From: Sinorhizobium kostiense
GTDB taxonomy: Bacteria; Pseudomonadota; Alphaproteobacteria; Rhizobiales; Rhizobiaceae
Direction of reading: 5' to 3'
Assembly (NCBI RefSeq): GCF_017874595.1
Contig: NZ_JAGILA010000004.1
Location: forward strand, 186,001 to 250,000
Length of the DNA: 64,000 bases
Shown here: piece by piece, positions 17,005-26,816 of the stretch
Layout of the letters: each line of letters starts with the position of its first letter
Numbering within the stretch: the first letter of the stretch is position 1
Made by a program: the position numbers and the translations under genes
The notes under the pieces: generated by a model
What the model was told of the DNA's origin: nothing
The model's database searches: none
Seen by the model: the letters and a program-made list of their open reading frames with translations, nothing else

Positions 17005-17976
17005 ATGGAGCCCGCCGTTTCGCAGGCGCAGCATATCGATTTGCTGGTCCTGCCGGACACCAATCTCATTCTCGTCGCTTCGGTCGTGGAGCCGCTGCGT
17101 GCCGCCAACCGCATCGTCGGACGCACGCTTTACACATGGACTGTGTTCAGCCCGGATGGCGAGCCGATCGAGACGAAGAGCGGCATCCCGATCCCGGTCT
17201 CGGGTCCCTTCCGCCCGCAGCGCGAGACCGCGCCGCTCTTCGTGCTATCGAGCTACAACTGGCAGCGCAGCACCACCTCGCACCTGAAAATGCTCCTGTC
17301 GCAGACGGCCCGTCACCGCGAACTGATGGCCGGCATCGAATCCGGATCATGGCTGCTCGCCGAGACGAGCCTGCTCGACAATTTTTCCGCCACCACCCAT
17401 TGGGAGGACTTCGAGGATTTCGCTGCTGCCTATCCGCAAGTCACGATGGTGCGCGAGCGCTTCGTCATCGACGGCAAGCGCATTACCACCGGTGGGTCGT
17501 TGCCGACGCTCGACCTCATGCTGGAGCTGATTCGTCGGGCGCACGGCTACTCGCTGGCGCTCGAAGTGTCACGGCTCTTCATCTATGAGCAGGAGCGCAC
17601 CCGTGGCGATCTGTTGCAGGTGCCCGCGATCGGCAATATGCGCATCGTCGACGCCCGGGTCGGCGCCGCGATCAAGCTGATGGAGGAGACCGTCGAGGCG
17701 CCACTGACGCTTGCGAGACTGGCACGACGGGTCGGCGTCAGCGCCCGGCATCTGCAGGACCTTTTCAGGGAGACGATGGGGGTCGCGCCGCATGAGCACT
17801 ATCTGGCGCTGAGACTCAATGCCGCGCGGCGCAAGGTGATCGAGACCCGAATGGAATTCGCCGACATCGCAGCGATTTCCGGCTTCAATTCGGCTTCTTC
17901 CTTTTCCCGCAGCTACCGAGCCCACTACCGGGAAAGCCCCAGCGAGACGCGCCGGCGGCTGAAGCTCAAGGACTGA
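17005..17976 (+). CDS. cdhR: CdhR-like GlxA/AraC-family transcriptional regulator
   Basis: This 323-residue regulator has a DJ-1/PfpI-like (GATase1-like) N-terminal domain at about 10-190 (HIDLLVLPDTNLILVASVVE) and a C-terminal AraC/XylS double helix-turn-helix at about 220-318 (LARLARRVGVSARHLQDLFR, then FADIAAISGFNSASSFSRSY). This layout is that of the glycine-betaine, carnitine and sarcosine regulators GbdR, CdhR and SouR. It diverges from the BKACE gene with a 110-bp gap. The ATG at 17005 is chosen because GGAGGA lies about 9 bases upstream. I infer it senses carnitine or a derivative and activates the divergent cluster. Confidence 0.88.
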   Translation: MEPAVSQAQHIDLLVLPDTNLILVASVVEPLRAANRIVGRTLYTWTVFSPDGEPIETKSGIPIPVSGPFRPQRETAPLFVLSSYNWQRSTTSHLKMLLSQTARHRELMAGIESGSWLLAETSLLDNFSATTHWEDFEDFAAAYPQVTMVRERFVIDGKRITTGGSLPTLDLMLELIRRAHGYSLALEVSRLFIYEQERTRGDLLQVPAIGNMRIVDARVGAAIKLMEETVEAPLTLARLARRVGVSARHLQDLFRETMGVAPHEHYLALRLNAARRKVIETRMEFADIAAISGFNSASSFSRSYRAHYRESPSETRRRLKLKD

Positions 17977-18057
17977 ATCAAGGACTTCGGACGCCGATTC
18001 AACGCCGGCGGTTTGTTGGAGTTGAATCAAGGGGTTATGGTTACGGATGAGCCAGGC

Positions 18058-18819
18058 TCAGACCACCGTCTCGCCACCGTCGACCACGAGGATCTGCCCG
18101 GTCATGTAGGACGAGCGGTCCGAGACGAGAAAGAGTATCGGTTCAGCGATTTCCTCTACGCTCGCCCAGCGGCCGAGCGGCACCTTCTCCCGAATATAGG
18201 CCTCGATCGCGTCGCGACCGCCCATCTGCCTGATAAAGGGTTCGTTGAAGGGCGTGTCCACCCATCCCGGGCAGAGCGCATTCACCCGCACGCCGAACTT
18301 CGCGTAGTCTCCGGCCATCTGCCGCGTCATGGCGACTACCGCGTGCTTCGTGGTCGTATAGGCGATCATCTCGCGATCGTAGAGCACACCGGACGACGAC
18401 GAGGTGTTGAGGATCACGCCACGGCCGGCCGCCTTCATCGACGGCATGACGAAGCGCGCCGCCAGGAAATGGGCGCGGACGTTCAGCCTCCAGGACCGGT
18501 CGAAGCCCTCGATGTCGACCTTTTCCAGGTCGCCCGCGACCTGTGCACCCGCATGGTTGTGCAGGATGTCGATGCGGCCGTGGCGGTCGAGCACACGGGC
18601 GATGCCGGCCGAAAGCGAAGCGTCGTCGGTGACGTCGATGGCGAGCGCTTCCGCGCTTCCGCCTACCGTAGCGATCGAGGCCACCGTCGCTTCCGCGGCT
18701 CCGCGGCTGCGGTCGACGACGACGACATGGGCGCCCTCCCGCGCCATGATGGTGGCGCCCGCCCGGCCGATGCCGGAGCCGGCTCCGGTCACGATGGCGA
18801 TCCGGTCTTTCAGGATCAT
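18058..18819 (-). CDS. SDR-family NAD(P)-dependent oxidoreductase
   Basis: This 253-residue classical short-chain dehydrogenase has the cofactor motif TGAGSGIG at 11-18, Asp36 after the second strand (pointing to NAD preference), the HNHAG stretch near 87-91, catalytic serine near 141, and Tyr154/Lys158 in YTTTK. The DGG C-terminus is typical. It starts 4 bases after the stop of the upstream permease gene, with GGAGAG ahead of the ATG, so it belongs to the polyamine-type ABC operon. It would oxidise a hydroxyl group of the imported compound, a secondary alcohol for example. Converges with cdhR. Confidence 0.9.
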   Translation of the reverse strand: MILKDRIAIVTGAGSGIGRAGATIMAREGAHVVVVDRSRGAAEATVASIATVGGSAEALAIDVTDDASLSAGIARVLDRHGRIDILHNHAGAQVAGDLEKVDIEGFDRSWRLNVRAHFLAARFVMPSMKAAGRGVILNTSSSSGVLYDREMIAYTTTKHAVVAMTRQMAGDYAKFGVRVNALCPGWVDTPFNEPFIRQMGGRDAIEAYIREKVPLGRWASVEEIAEPILFLVSDRSSYMTGQILVVDGGETVV

Positions 18820-18823
18820 GGTT

Positions 18824-19642
18824 TCACTCTCCGGATTTGCTTTTCTTTTCGCGCATCAGCAGGCGGGCGCTGAGGATCAGGGCAAGCGACGCGGCGAGCA
18901 CCATTGTCGCGATCGCGTTGATCTCCGGCGTCACGCCGCGGCGGATCGAGGCGAAGACGTAGATCGGCAGCGTCGTTTTCGAACCCGCAACGAAAAAGGC
19001 GATGATGAAGTCGTCGAAGGAAAAGGTGAAGGCGAGCAGGAAGCCGGCGAGGATCGACGGCAGGATCTGCGGCAGCACGATCAGGCGGAAGGTCGTCAGC
19101 GGCGTCGCGTAGAGATCGCTCGACGCCTCCACGATGTCGCGCCCGAGGCCGGCGATGCGTGCCTTGACGATCATGGTGACGAGGGCCATCGAGAAGAGCC
19201 CGTGGGCCGCAATGATCGAGCCGTAGCCGAGGCCGAGTTGCGGCGGCCGCTCACCCGGCCAGAGGATCGCGAGTGCCGGGTTGACGAAAGAGAAGAGGGC
19301 GACGAGCGCGACCAGCGTGGCGATGCCGATGACGACGCCCGGCACCACGATTGCTGCTGCGAGGAGCGCGTCGAACAGCGCGCGCGTGCGGGGTCCGAGC
19401 CGCTCCATGCCGAGTGCCGCCATTGTGCCGAAGACCGCGGCGAGCACCGCGCTCGTGAACGCAATCATAAGGCTGTTCTGGAGCGCCGAGACCAGGAAGC
19501 TGTTGCCGAGTGCCTTGCCGTACCATGCGGTGGAAAATCCGGTGAACTCGCTCGCGCTGCGGCCCGCATTGAACGAGAACAGCACGACGAGGGCGATCGG
19601 CGCGTAGAGGAAGAGATAGACGGAGGAGATGAGGGCGCGCAT
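18824..19642 (-). CDS. ABC transporter permease (PotC-like)
   Basis: This 272-residue permease of the polyamine/iron class has about six membrane segments and the EAA loop DIVEASSDLYATPLTTFRLI followed by VLPQILPSILAGFLLAFTFS. PotC-type FSFDDFIIAFFVAGSKTTLP sits near residue 205. Its ATG shares one base with the stop codon of the upstream permease (TGATG). It forms the membrane channel with the PotB-like subunit in the inner membrane. Confidence 0.93.
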   Translation of the reverse strand: MRALISSVYLFLYAPIALVVLFSFNAGRSASEFTGFSTAWYGKALGNSFLVSALQNSLMIAFTSAVLAAVFGTMAALGMERLGPRTRALFDALLAAAIVVPGVVIGIATLVALVALFSFVNPALAILWPGERPPQLGLGYGSIIAAHGLFSMALVTMIVKARIAGLGRDIVEASSDLYATPLTTFRLIVLPQILPSILAGFLLAFTFSFDDFIIAFFVAGSKTTLPIYVFASIRRGVTPEINAIATMVLAASLALILSARLLMREKKSKSGE

Positions 19643-20505
19643 CAGACGAGGTCCACCTGTCGAGTGCCTGCAATCTTCCAGGCGATCCGCATTGCGAGCA
19701 TCAGCACTACGACCACGACGGCGACGAGCGTGACGGCGATCGCCGAACCGAAGGGCCAGTTGCGCGATTGCAGAAAGAGATCGACGAGCGCATTGCCGAT
19801 GAAGAATACCTTGCCGCCGCCGAGGAGCTGCGGGATCAGATACTCGCCGAGGAGCAGGATAGTGACCAGCGCGACCCCTGTCATGACGCCCGGTAAGGAC
19901 AAGGGCAGCGTGACTCCGAAGAAGGTGGAAACGGGTTTCGCGCCAAGATCGGCGGATGCTTCCAAGAGCCTGCGGTCCAGTCTCTCGAGGCTCACATAGA
20001 TCGGCATGATCATCAGCGGCAGGTAGCCGTAGACGATGCCGAGCAGCACCGCGCCAGGCGTGTTCAGGAGGCGCACGTCCTCGATGCCGATCATCGAGAG
20101 GAGATTGGGAATGCCGCGCGAGCCCAGGATATACATCCAGGCATAGGTGCGCACGAGCAGGCTCGTCCAGAACGGCACGACGACGAGCGAGACGAGGATG
20201 AGCCGATAACGGGGATTTGCCTTCACCGCGAGATAGTAGGCGGTGGGATAGGCGACTAGCAGGCAGAGCAGGGCGCCGGCCGGCGCCAACATCAGCGTGT
20301 TCCAAAAGGCGGTCGCTCGCGTCGGCAGGTTGGCGAACTGGGCGAAGGTGAAGGCCGGCTGATAGCCGCCCTCCGGCGCCCGTTCGCCGAAGGCGAAGAC
20401 CAGCATGGCGATGAAGGGCAGGACGAGGAAGACGGCGAGCCATGCGGCCGCCGGCGCGACCAACGCCGCCGTCGCCAGGTTCCTTTTCCTGTTCATTGCA
20501 CGCAT
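19642..20505 (-). CDS. ABC transporter permease (PotB-like)
   Basis: This 287-residue inner-membrane permease pairs with the PotC-like subunit. The N-terminal helix (NLATAALVAPAAAWLAVFLV), the large periplasmic loop, and the EAA loop LEASADLGAKPVSTFFGVTL are characteristic. An ATG three codons later (20496) is an alternative start. A gap of 102 bases separates it from the binding-protein gene, and its end is fused to the start of the next permease gene by a TGATG overlap. Confidence 0.93.
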   Translation of the reverse strand: MRAMNRKRNLATAALVAPAAAWLAVFLVLPFIAMLVFAFGERAPEGGYQPAFTFAQFANLPTRATAFWNTLMLAPAGALLCLLVAYPTAYYLAVKANPRYRLILVSLVVVPFWTSLLVRTYAWMYILGSRGIPNLLSMIGIEDVRLLNTPGAVLLGIVYGYLPLMIMPIYVSLERLDRRLLEASADLGAKPVSTFFGVTLPLSLPGVMTGVALVTILLLGEYLIPQLLGGGKVFFIGNALVDLFLQSRNWPFGSAIAVTLVAVVVVVLMLAMRIAWKIAGTRQVDLV

Positions 20506-20607
20506 GGGTCTCGCCCGCGGTTGACACTCGTTTGCCCTCCCATCCGATCTTTCCGCAAACGGCGGAAATGCCAGCCGAAGGAGAGGGAACTGCCGATCGT
20601 GGTTGGA

Positions 20608-21768
20608 TCAAGCCGCCTTGAAGCGGGCCATCAACTCGGCGCGGCCGGGATCGGTCAAGGTAACAGCGGCGCCGAATTCGAGCGGGCGCAGCGATGCCTC
20701 GTCGGGGTAGACGATTTTGTTGGAGGTGACCTCTTCCGGCAGCAGCTTCAGCACCCGGCTGTCGGTCGTCGGCGCACCGTTGGCGATGTGCTCCTTGACG
20801 GCATTCTGCGGCGCCATCAGGTAATTGAGCAACGCGTAGCCGGCCGGCTTGTTGGCCGCGCTCTTCGGAATGGCGTAGAAGTCCGTCCAGATCTCGCCGC
20901 CGTCCTTGCCGAGCACATACGCAATCTCCGGCATGTCGCGGTTGAGCTGGGCGCCGTCATTGGTCCAGCACATGGTCATCCAGGCATCGGTTGCGCGCAT
21001 TGCCGGCTGGTAGTCGCTGTTGATCGCGTAGAGGTGCGGTTTGACCCGGAGCAACAGTTCCTCGGCCTTGGCGAGTTCGTCCGGTTTGATCGAGTTGAAG
21101 GAGTAGCCGAGCGAGACGAGGGCGTTGCCGATGGTGGTCAATTGATAGTCGTGCACCATGGTGCGGCCGTCGGCCTCGGTCATCGCCACCTCGAAGAAGT
21201 CCTTCCAGCTGGAGACCGGGGCTTTGATCTTGCTCGAGTTCACCGCGATGCCGGTCGTTCCCCAGTTCTTCGGGACCGCATAGGTCTTGCCGTCGACCAT
21301 GCCCTCATGGGTGAAACGCGCGTTCTGGGTCGAGGGGTCGTAGTTCGACAGCTGAGACAAGTCGAGCTCATCGATCAAGCCGAGCTTGACGTAGGTCGAG
21401 ATCGTATAATTGGTGGGCACGAACAGATCCCAGCCGGTGCCGCCCGCCTGTAGCTTTGCGAGCATCTCCTCGTTCGAGCCGAACACATTGACTTCGACGG
21501 CGACGCCGGTGGCGGCCGTGAAGGCTTCGAAGGTGGCGGGGTCGTGATAGTTCGGCCAGGTGGCAATCGACATCTGGCTGCCGAGATCGCCGGCGAAGGC
21601 CGTCGAATTGAAGAGGCCGGGCTGACGCGCCAGAACCGCCGTGGCGAGGCCGAGACCGGTCACGCCCAGGAAATGCCGGCGCGTAACCGAGCCGCGCTTC
21701 AGGCGCATCAATTCGTCGGCGAGCTTCACTGCAGTAATCGGGGCATTTTCTCTGTACCACTTGGTCAT
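20608..21768 (-). CDS. Polyamine-type ABC substrate-binding protein (PotD/PotF-like), Tat-exported
   Basis: This 386-residue periplasmic binding protein has a twin-arginine motif SVTRRHFLGVTGLGLATAV at about residues 27-45. The mature part is of the PotD/PotF type, with the start SIATWPNYHDPATFEAFTAATG and the GWDLFVPTNYTISTYVKLGL stretch in which PotD proteins read GYDLVVPS. Ligands of the class include putrescine, spermidine, and in rhizobia other small amines and amino alcohols. It lies 51 bases after the ATPase gene. Confidence 0.92.
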   Translation of the reverse strand: MTKWYRENAPITAVKLADELMRLKRGSVTRRHFLGVTGLGLATAVLARQPGLFNSTAFAGDLGSQMSIATWPNYHDPATFEAFTAATGVAVEVNVFGSNEEMLAKLQAGGTGWDLFVPTNYTISTYVKLGLIDELDLSQLSNYDPSTQNARFTHEGMVDGKTYAVPKNWGTTGIAVNSSKIKAPVSSWKDFFEVAMTEADGRTMVHDYQLTTIGNALVSLGYSFNSIKPDELAKAEELLLRVKPHLYAINSDYQPAMRATDAWMTMCWTNDGAQLNRDMPEIAYVLGKDGGEIWTDFYAIPKSAANKPAGYALLNYLMAPQNAVKEHIANGAPTTDSRVLKLLPEEVTSNKIVYPDEASLRPLEFGAAVTLTDPGRAELMARFKAA

Positions 21769-21819
21769 GACGCTGTTCCCTTATCCTTCACGTGCGTTGA
21801 TGACAGCAGAACCGGCCGG

Positions 21820-22899
21820 TCAGGCCGGGAAGACATGCATCGCGTGGGGATCGAAGCTGAGGCCGATCCTTTCTCCCGGTTCGGCGAGGTCGCTTTCGTC
21901 GATACTGCGGCGATCGGCGGTTACCAGGAAGTCGCCGAGGCCATCGACCTCAACCGAATATTCCACGGAGGAACCAAGGAAAATCCGGTGGGTCACGGTG
22001 CCCTGCAGCGTCGAGGCTCCATCACGGACGAGGCGGATCGCCTCCGGCCGCAGCGCCACCATGGCGGCGCCCGCGGTCCCATTGACGCGCGCGGGTTTTG
22101 CCAGCCCCACGCCGTTGGCGAGCCGGATCGGGCCCGCTCCGGCTTCGATCGTTGCGGCGATGCGGTTGGTCTTGCCGACGAAATCGGCAACGAAGAGGCT
22201 TTCCGGCCGGTCGTAAATCTCCTCCGGCGTGCCGATCTGAACGATGCGGCCGGCGTTCATCACGCAGACGAGGTCGCTCATCGACAGCGCCTCCTCCTGG
22301 TCGTGGGTGACGAGCACGAAGGTGATGCCGAGCTCGCGCTGCAAGCTCTGCAACTCGATCTGCATGGCGGTGCGCAGTTTCTTGTCGAGGGCGGCGAGCG
22401 GTTCGTCGAGAAGCAGCACCTTGGGCTTGTTGACGATGGCACGTGCGAGGGCGACGCGCTGTTGCTGTCCGCCCGACATTTCGTGGATTCGGCGCTTAGC
22501 GAAGCCGCCGAGGCGCACCATCTCCAGCGCTTCCTGCGTGCGCCGCCCGATTTCGGCCGCCGCGATCCGCGGACGCAACTGCTTCAGCCCATAGGCGACG
22601 TTCTGCTCGACATCGAGATGTGGGAACAGCGCATAGTGCTGGAACACCATATTTACTGGCCTGCGATAAGCCGGCACACCGTTCATCGCTTCGCCGCCGA
22701 TATAGACCGCCCCCTCGCTCGGCTGCTCGAAGCCGCCAATCATCCTCAGGCAGGTGGTCTTGCCGCAGCCGGACGGCCCGAGTAGGGCGACGAAAGCGCC
22801 CTTGGGGACCGCTAGATCGATCCCCGACACGGCCGCCACGCTGCCATAGCGTTTGGCGACCGCACGGAATTCTATATCGTTCGTCGAAGCGGATCTCAC
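21820..22899 (-). CDS. ABC transporter ATPase (PotA-like)
   Basis: This 359-residue ATPase has Walker A GPSGCGKT near residue 43, signature MSGGQQQRVALARAI near 140, Walker B VLLLDEPLAALD near 160, the switch His in VTHDQEEAL, and a C-terminal TOBE domain (about 280-355) that often binds regulators or ligands. It is the first gene of its operon, reading away from the LuxR-type regulator; the shared upstream region is about 170 to 235 bp depending on the regulator's start. Confidence 0.93.
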   Translation of the reverse strand: MRSASTNDIEFRAVAKRYGSVAAVSGIDLAVPKGAFVALLGPSGCGKTTCLRMIGGFEQPSEGAVYIGGEAMNGVPAYRRPVNMVFQHYALFPHLDVEQNVAYGLKQLRPRIAAAEIGRRTQEALEMVRLGGFAKRRIHEMSGGQQQRVALARAIVNKPKVLLLDEPLAALDKKLRTAMQIELQSLQRELGITFVLVTHDQEEALSMSDLVCVMNAGRIVQIGTPEEIYDRPESLFVADFVGKTNRIAATIEAGAGPIRLANGVGLAKPARVNGTAGAAMVALRPEAIRLVRDGASTLQGTVTHRIFLGSSVEYSVEVDGLGDFLVTADRRSIDESDLAEPGERIGLSFDPHAMHVFPA

Positions 22900-23067
22900 G
22901 GTTGTTCCCTGCGGCCGTTATCGGTGACCGTTCGCGGTTCTCCTGCCGCTCGGTCCCCACCGTCATTGAGAGACAGCCTAGTCACAGGTGCCTGAGCCGG
23001 TATATACCCCAAGAGTGGTATTTCGGCGAGATTTGGCCTGTGGCAGGAGTATATCCCGCAGCGCCGC

Positions 23068-23937
23068 GTGTCTTTGTCTTTCAGCCGATTTGAGGAGAGG
23101 GCGCGAGCTCGGGAAGCGGACCGGGAGGGCGGTTTGGTTATCGACTTCGAAGGGCTTTTCCAGGCGATGGCGCCTCTGGTGGAGGGAGCCGCGATGGAGG
23201 ACCGGCGCGTCGGGGAAACCTTCCGGCGGCTGATGTCGAGCCTGATGACTTTCGACTATGTGGTGGTCTTCGCCTACCGGGGAAAGGAACGGCCGATCGA
23301 CCTCTACAGCACGTTCGATGCCAAGGACCATGTGCTCTTCGTCAGCCTCTACCAGGCCGGTCCCTATCTGCTCGATCCTTTCTATCACGCCGCCTGCGCC
23401 CCGAAGCCGGGTGTGTGGCGCATGCGGGAACTGGCGCCCGACCGCTTCTTCTCGAGCGAATATTACCGGACCTACTATGTGCAGACCGGCCTTGCGGAGG
23501 AGGTGGGCTTCTTCGTTCCGGTTAGCGGACAGGCGACGGTCGTCCTGTCGCTGATGCGCCGGGAGGCGACCGGCAGCTTCAGCGCGGCGGAGTTCGCGCT
23601 GCTCAAGAAGGCGGAGGCGCTGGTGGCGGCGCTCGTCCGGCATCATTGGGCGGACCTCGATCGCCGCTTCGATGCCGCACTCGCCAGGACCGGACGCGGC
23701 CGCCGCAAGATGGCGCATCCGCCGGCCGACGGCGTCTGGCGCCACCTCAACCTCACGGAACGAGAGGCTTCGATCATCGAACTCGTGCTGCAGGGTCACT
23801 CGTCCGAGTCGATCGGCCTAAGGCTCGGCATTTCCACCGGAACGGTGAAAGTCCATCGCCGCAATGTCTACCGCAAGCTCGGCATCTCTTCGCAGACGCA
23901 GCTTTTGTCGCTCTACATCAACAGTCTCGGACATTGA
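23068..23937 (+). CDS. LuxR-family helix-turn-helix regulator
   Basis: This protein of up to 289 residues ends in a LuxR-type DNA-binding domain at about 222-285 (LTEREASIIELVLQGHSSES, then IGLRLGISTGTVKVHRRNVY). The N-terminal 200 residues form an unassigned, GAF-like sensory region and lack the features of an acyl-homoserine-lactone receptor. The GTG at 23068 opens the frame, but a TTG at 23134 preceded by GGGAGGG is a better-looking start and gives a more natural N-terminus (VIDFEGLFQAM). It diverges from the polyamine-type ABC operon and probably controls it. Confidence 0.85.
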   Translation: MSLSFSRFEERARAREADREGGLVIDFEGLFQAMAPLVEGAAMEDRRVGETFRRLMSSLMTFDYVVVFAYRGKERPIDLYSTFDAKDHVLFVSLYQAGPYLLDPFYHAACAPKPGVWRMRELAPDRFFSSEYYRTYYVQTGLAEEVGFFVPVSGQATVVLSLMRREATGSFSAAEFALLKKAEALVAALVRHHWADLDRRFDAALARTGRGRRKMAHPPADGVWRHLNLTEREASIIELVLQGHSSESIGLRLGISTGTVKVHRRNVYRKLGISSQTQLLSLYINSLGH

Positions 23938-24010
23938 TCGGCACATTGCGAACGGAAATTCGCCGACATCGAAGCTGGAGGCGCGACCAGTCGATCGCGC
24001 CTCTTAAGGA

Positions 24011-24659
<649 letters not shown>

Positions 24660-24675
24660 GGGACTCCGCTCCTGC

Positions 24676-24836
24676 TTGCTCTCTTTCATCCGGACTGTGA
24701 CCGTCGGCTCCGGAGTTCGACCGGATCTGCTGACCTTCGGACAAGTGTCCGAAGCGCTCGCGGGCTTCGATCGCAAGTCATTCAACCCGTCGATCGCTAC
24801 CGCCGGTGGGGACTTCCACCCCGCCCTGAGAACGCG
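24676..24836 (-). promoter_or_regulatory. FMN riboswitch (RFN element) upstream of ribH2
   Basis: Read on the minus strand, the conserved RFN blocks appear in order: TTCTCAGGGCGGGGTGGAAG, CCCCACCGGCGGTA, a variable arm, AGCCCGCGAGCG, GTCAGCAGATCCGGT, GAACTCCGGAGCCGACGGT, CACAGTCCGGATGAAAGAGA. These are the diagnostic blocks of the six-helix FMN aptamer. It lies about 190 bases ahead of the ribH2 ATG. FMN binding would be expected to lower ribH2 expression. The expression platform is unclear because a RIME-like element fills the space between aptamer and gene. Confidence 0.95.
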
Positions 24837-24960
24837 TGCAACCATATAGGTCGATCCGCGCCGATCACATGCGGCAAGCGACGAAAAGGGGAGCAATCAC
24901 GACAGAGTTTTTCAGGCGTGACCCCGTCGGCAAGAAATCTTCCGTGTGGGCAAAGCGCTG

Positions 24961-26022
24961 CTATTCGCGAATGACCAGCAGGTCCTTCGCGGCAAAGCGC
25001 AAAGTGACGTTTTCGCCGGAAGCGGGCGGGATGATGCCCGGATTGTTGAACATGTCGAAGGAGATGATGTCGGAGCCGACCCTAAGTCGTGTGCGGATCA
25101 CCGAGCCCAGAAAGCTGGTCGAGACGACCTCGCCCGAAATCGACGCGTCGCCCTTGGCACCTTCGGCGATCGAACCGGCTTCCGGCCGGAGCGCCAGTGA
25201 GATCGTGTCGCCGCCGTTGAGACCGGCAATAGGTTCCCGCAAGGTAACTGGCTGGTTGCCTATGGTGATGCTGCCCGCCGCCGGATCGGCGACCTTCGCC
25301 TCTATGATGTTGAGCGTGCCGACGAAGGAGGCGACGAAGCGGGTGGCCGGCGTGTTGTAGATCTCGAACGGCGTGCCGATCTGGTCGGCGCGGCCGGCAT
25401 TCATCACCACGATGCGATCGGAGATCGACAGAGCTTCCTCCTGGTCGTGAGTGACGAACACAGTGGTGATACCGAGCTGCTGCTGGATCTGCCGGATCTC
25501 TTCGCGCAGTGAAATGCGGATCTTCGCATCGAGCGCGGAGAGGGGCTCATCGAGCAGCAGCACCTGCGGCTTCACCGCCAGCGCTCGGGCAAGCGCCACG
25601 CGCTGCTGCTGGCCGCCGGACAATTGATAGGGGAAGCGGTCCGCCAGGTGCTCGAGCTTGATGAGCCCGAGCATCTGCTTCACCCGAATATCGATGTCCG
25701 TTTTCGAGGTGCCGGCGACCTTGAGGCCGAAGGCGACATTGTCGTGCACGTTCATGTTCGGGAACAGCGCATAGGCCTGGAACACCATGCCGATATTGCG
25801 CTGGTTTGGCTTCAGCGCGCCCTGGTCCTTGCCGTCTATGAAGATCGAACCGCCCGATGGTGTCTCGAAGCCGGCGATCATCCGGAGAATGGTGGTTTTG
25901 CCGCAGCCGGAAGGCCCGAGGAAGGAGACGAACTCGCCCTTCTCGATCCCCATGTTGAAATCGTGCACGACCTGAACCGGGCCGAAGGACTTTTTGATGT
26001 TGGTCAGTGAAAGGAAACTCAT
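24961..26022 (-). CDS. ABC transporter ATPase (PotA/FbpC-like)
   Basis: This 353-residue ATPase contains Walker A GPSGCGKTT near residue 36, signature LSGGQQQRVALARALAVK near 134, Walker B VLLLDEPLSALD, the His switch VTHDQEEAL, and a TOBE domain in its last 100 residues. It is the last gene of a four-gene importer operon (binding protein, two permeases, ATPase) and starts 11 bases after the second permease stop. The ligand class is polyamine, iron or another small cation. Confidence 0.92.
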   Translation of the reverse strand: MSFLSLTNIKKSFGPVQVVHDFNMGIEKGEFVSFLGPSGCGKTTILRMIAGFETPSGGSIFIDGKDQGALKPNQRNIGMVFQAYALFPNMNVHDNVAFGLKVAGTSKTDIDIRVKQMLGLIKLEHLADRFPYQLSGGQQQRVALARALAVKPQVLLLDEPLSALDAKIRISLREEIRQIQQQLGITTVFVTHDQEEALSISDRIVVMNAGRADQIGTPFEIYNTPATRFVASFVGTLNIIEAKVADPAAGSITIGNQPVTLREPIAGLNGGDTISLALRPEAGSIAEGAKGDASISGEVVSTSFLGSVIRTRLRVGSDIISFDMFNNPGIIPPASGENVTLRFAAKDLLVIRE

Positions 26023-26033
26023 ACGAACGGTCC

Positions 26034-26816
26034 TCAGGCCTTGGGAGGCGCGCTTTTCTGGAAGCGCGAGACGAGCTGGATGAGGCCGAGGCAGCCCCAG
26101 GTGATGCCGAATGCGATGACAGCGAGCGCTGCCGGCTCATAGGCGCGGTTGGCGCCGAGGAGCTGCATATAGGGGCCGAAAGCCGGCCTGTTCAGCAGCG
26201 CCGCCATGGTGAATTCGCCGATGACGATCGCAAAGGTAAGGAAGGCGCCGGAAAGGACAGCGACAAGCACGTTGGGCAGGATGATTCTCGCCAGAATAGT
26301 GGCCCACCCGGCACCCAGGCTCTGGGCGGCTTCGGTCAACGTGGCGACGTCGATTGTCCTGAGGCCGGTGTCGACCGCGCGATACATGTATGGCAGCGCG
26401 AGTGTGGCGTAGCCGAACATCAGCAGTATGTTGGTGCCGAAAGCGGAGCCCGTCAGCGGAAGCCAGCTCGAGGTGTTGTAGAGCCGGATATAGCCGAAGA
26501 CAATGACGATCGCCGGAATGACCAGTGGCAGCAGCGTCACGAACTCGACGTAGGGACGCAGGCCCGGCAACTTGAGGCGGATCCAATAGGCAGTCGGCAC
26601 CACGAGCAGCACGCCGAAGACGATGGTGAAGAGCGCCTGCGTCACCGAATAGGTGAAGGTTTCCTGGAAGCGCGGATCGCCAAACACCTTCGCGTACGCG
26701 TCGAAGGAATATTCGCCGCGGCGCATTTTGAGCGAGAAGTTGGTCATGCCGACGAGCGGCAGGGTAAAATAGAGGATGCCGAAAAGGAGGGCGCCCCAGG
26801 CCCAGATCTTCTTCAT
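26034..26816 (-). CDS. ABC transporter permease (PotC-like)
   Basis: This 260-residue permease has about six membrane helices and the EAA loop TLTEAAQSLGAGWATILARI followed by ILPNVLVAVLSGAF. The ATG at 26816 overlaps the stop codon of the preceding permease as ATGA. A longer open frame upstream runs inside that gene and is not used. Confidence 0.92.
   Translation of the reverse strand: MKKIWAWGALLFGILYFTLPLVGMTNFSLKMRRGEYSFDAYAKVFGDPRFQETFTYSVTQALFTIVFGVLLVVPTAYWIRLKLPGLRPYVEFVTLLPLVIPAIVIVFGYIRLYNTSSWLPLTGSAFGTNILLMFGYATLALPYMYRAVDTGLRTIDVATLTEAAQSLGAGWATILARIILPNVLVAVLSGAFLTFAIVIGEFTMAALLNRPAFGPYMQLLGANRAYEPAALAVIAFGITWGCLGLIQLVSRFQKSAPPKA

Noticed and set aside
17996..18028. Terminator between cdhR and the SDR gene
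   Set aside because: GATTCAAC/GTTGAATC arms could pair across a 17-base loop, but there is no GC-rich core or T-run, so I do not call it a terminator.
23068..23937. Quorum-sensing LuxR receptor
   Set aside because: The DNA-binding domain is LuxR-type, but the N-terminal half lacks recognisable acyl-homoserine-lactone-binding features and no luxI-type gene is near.
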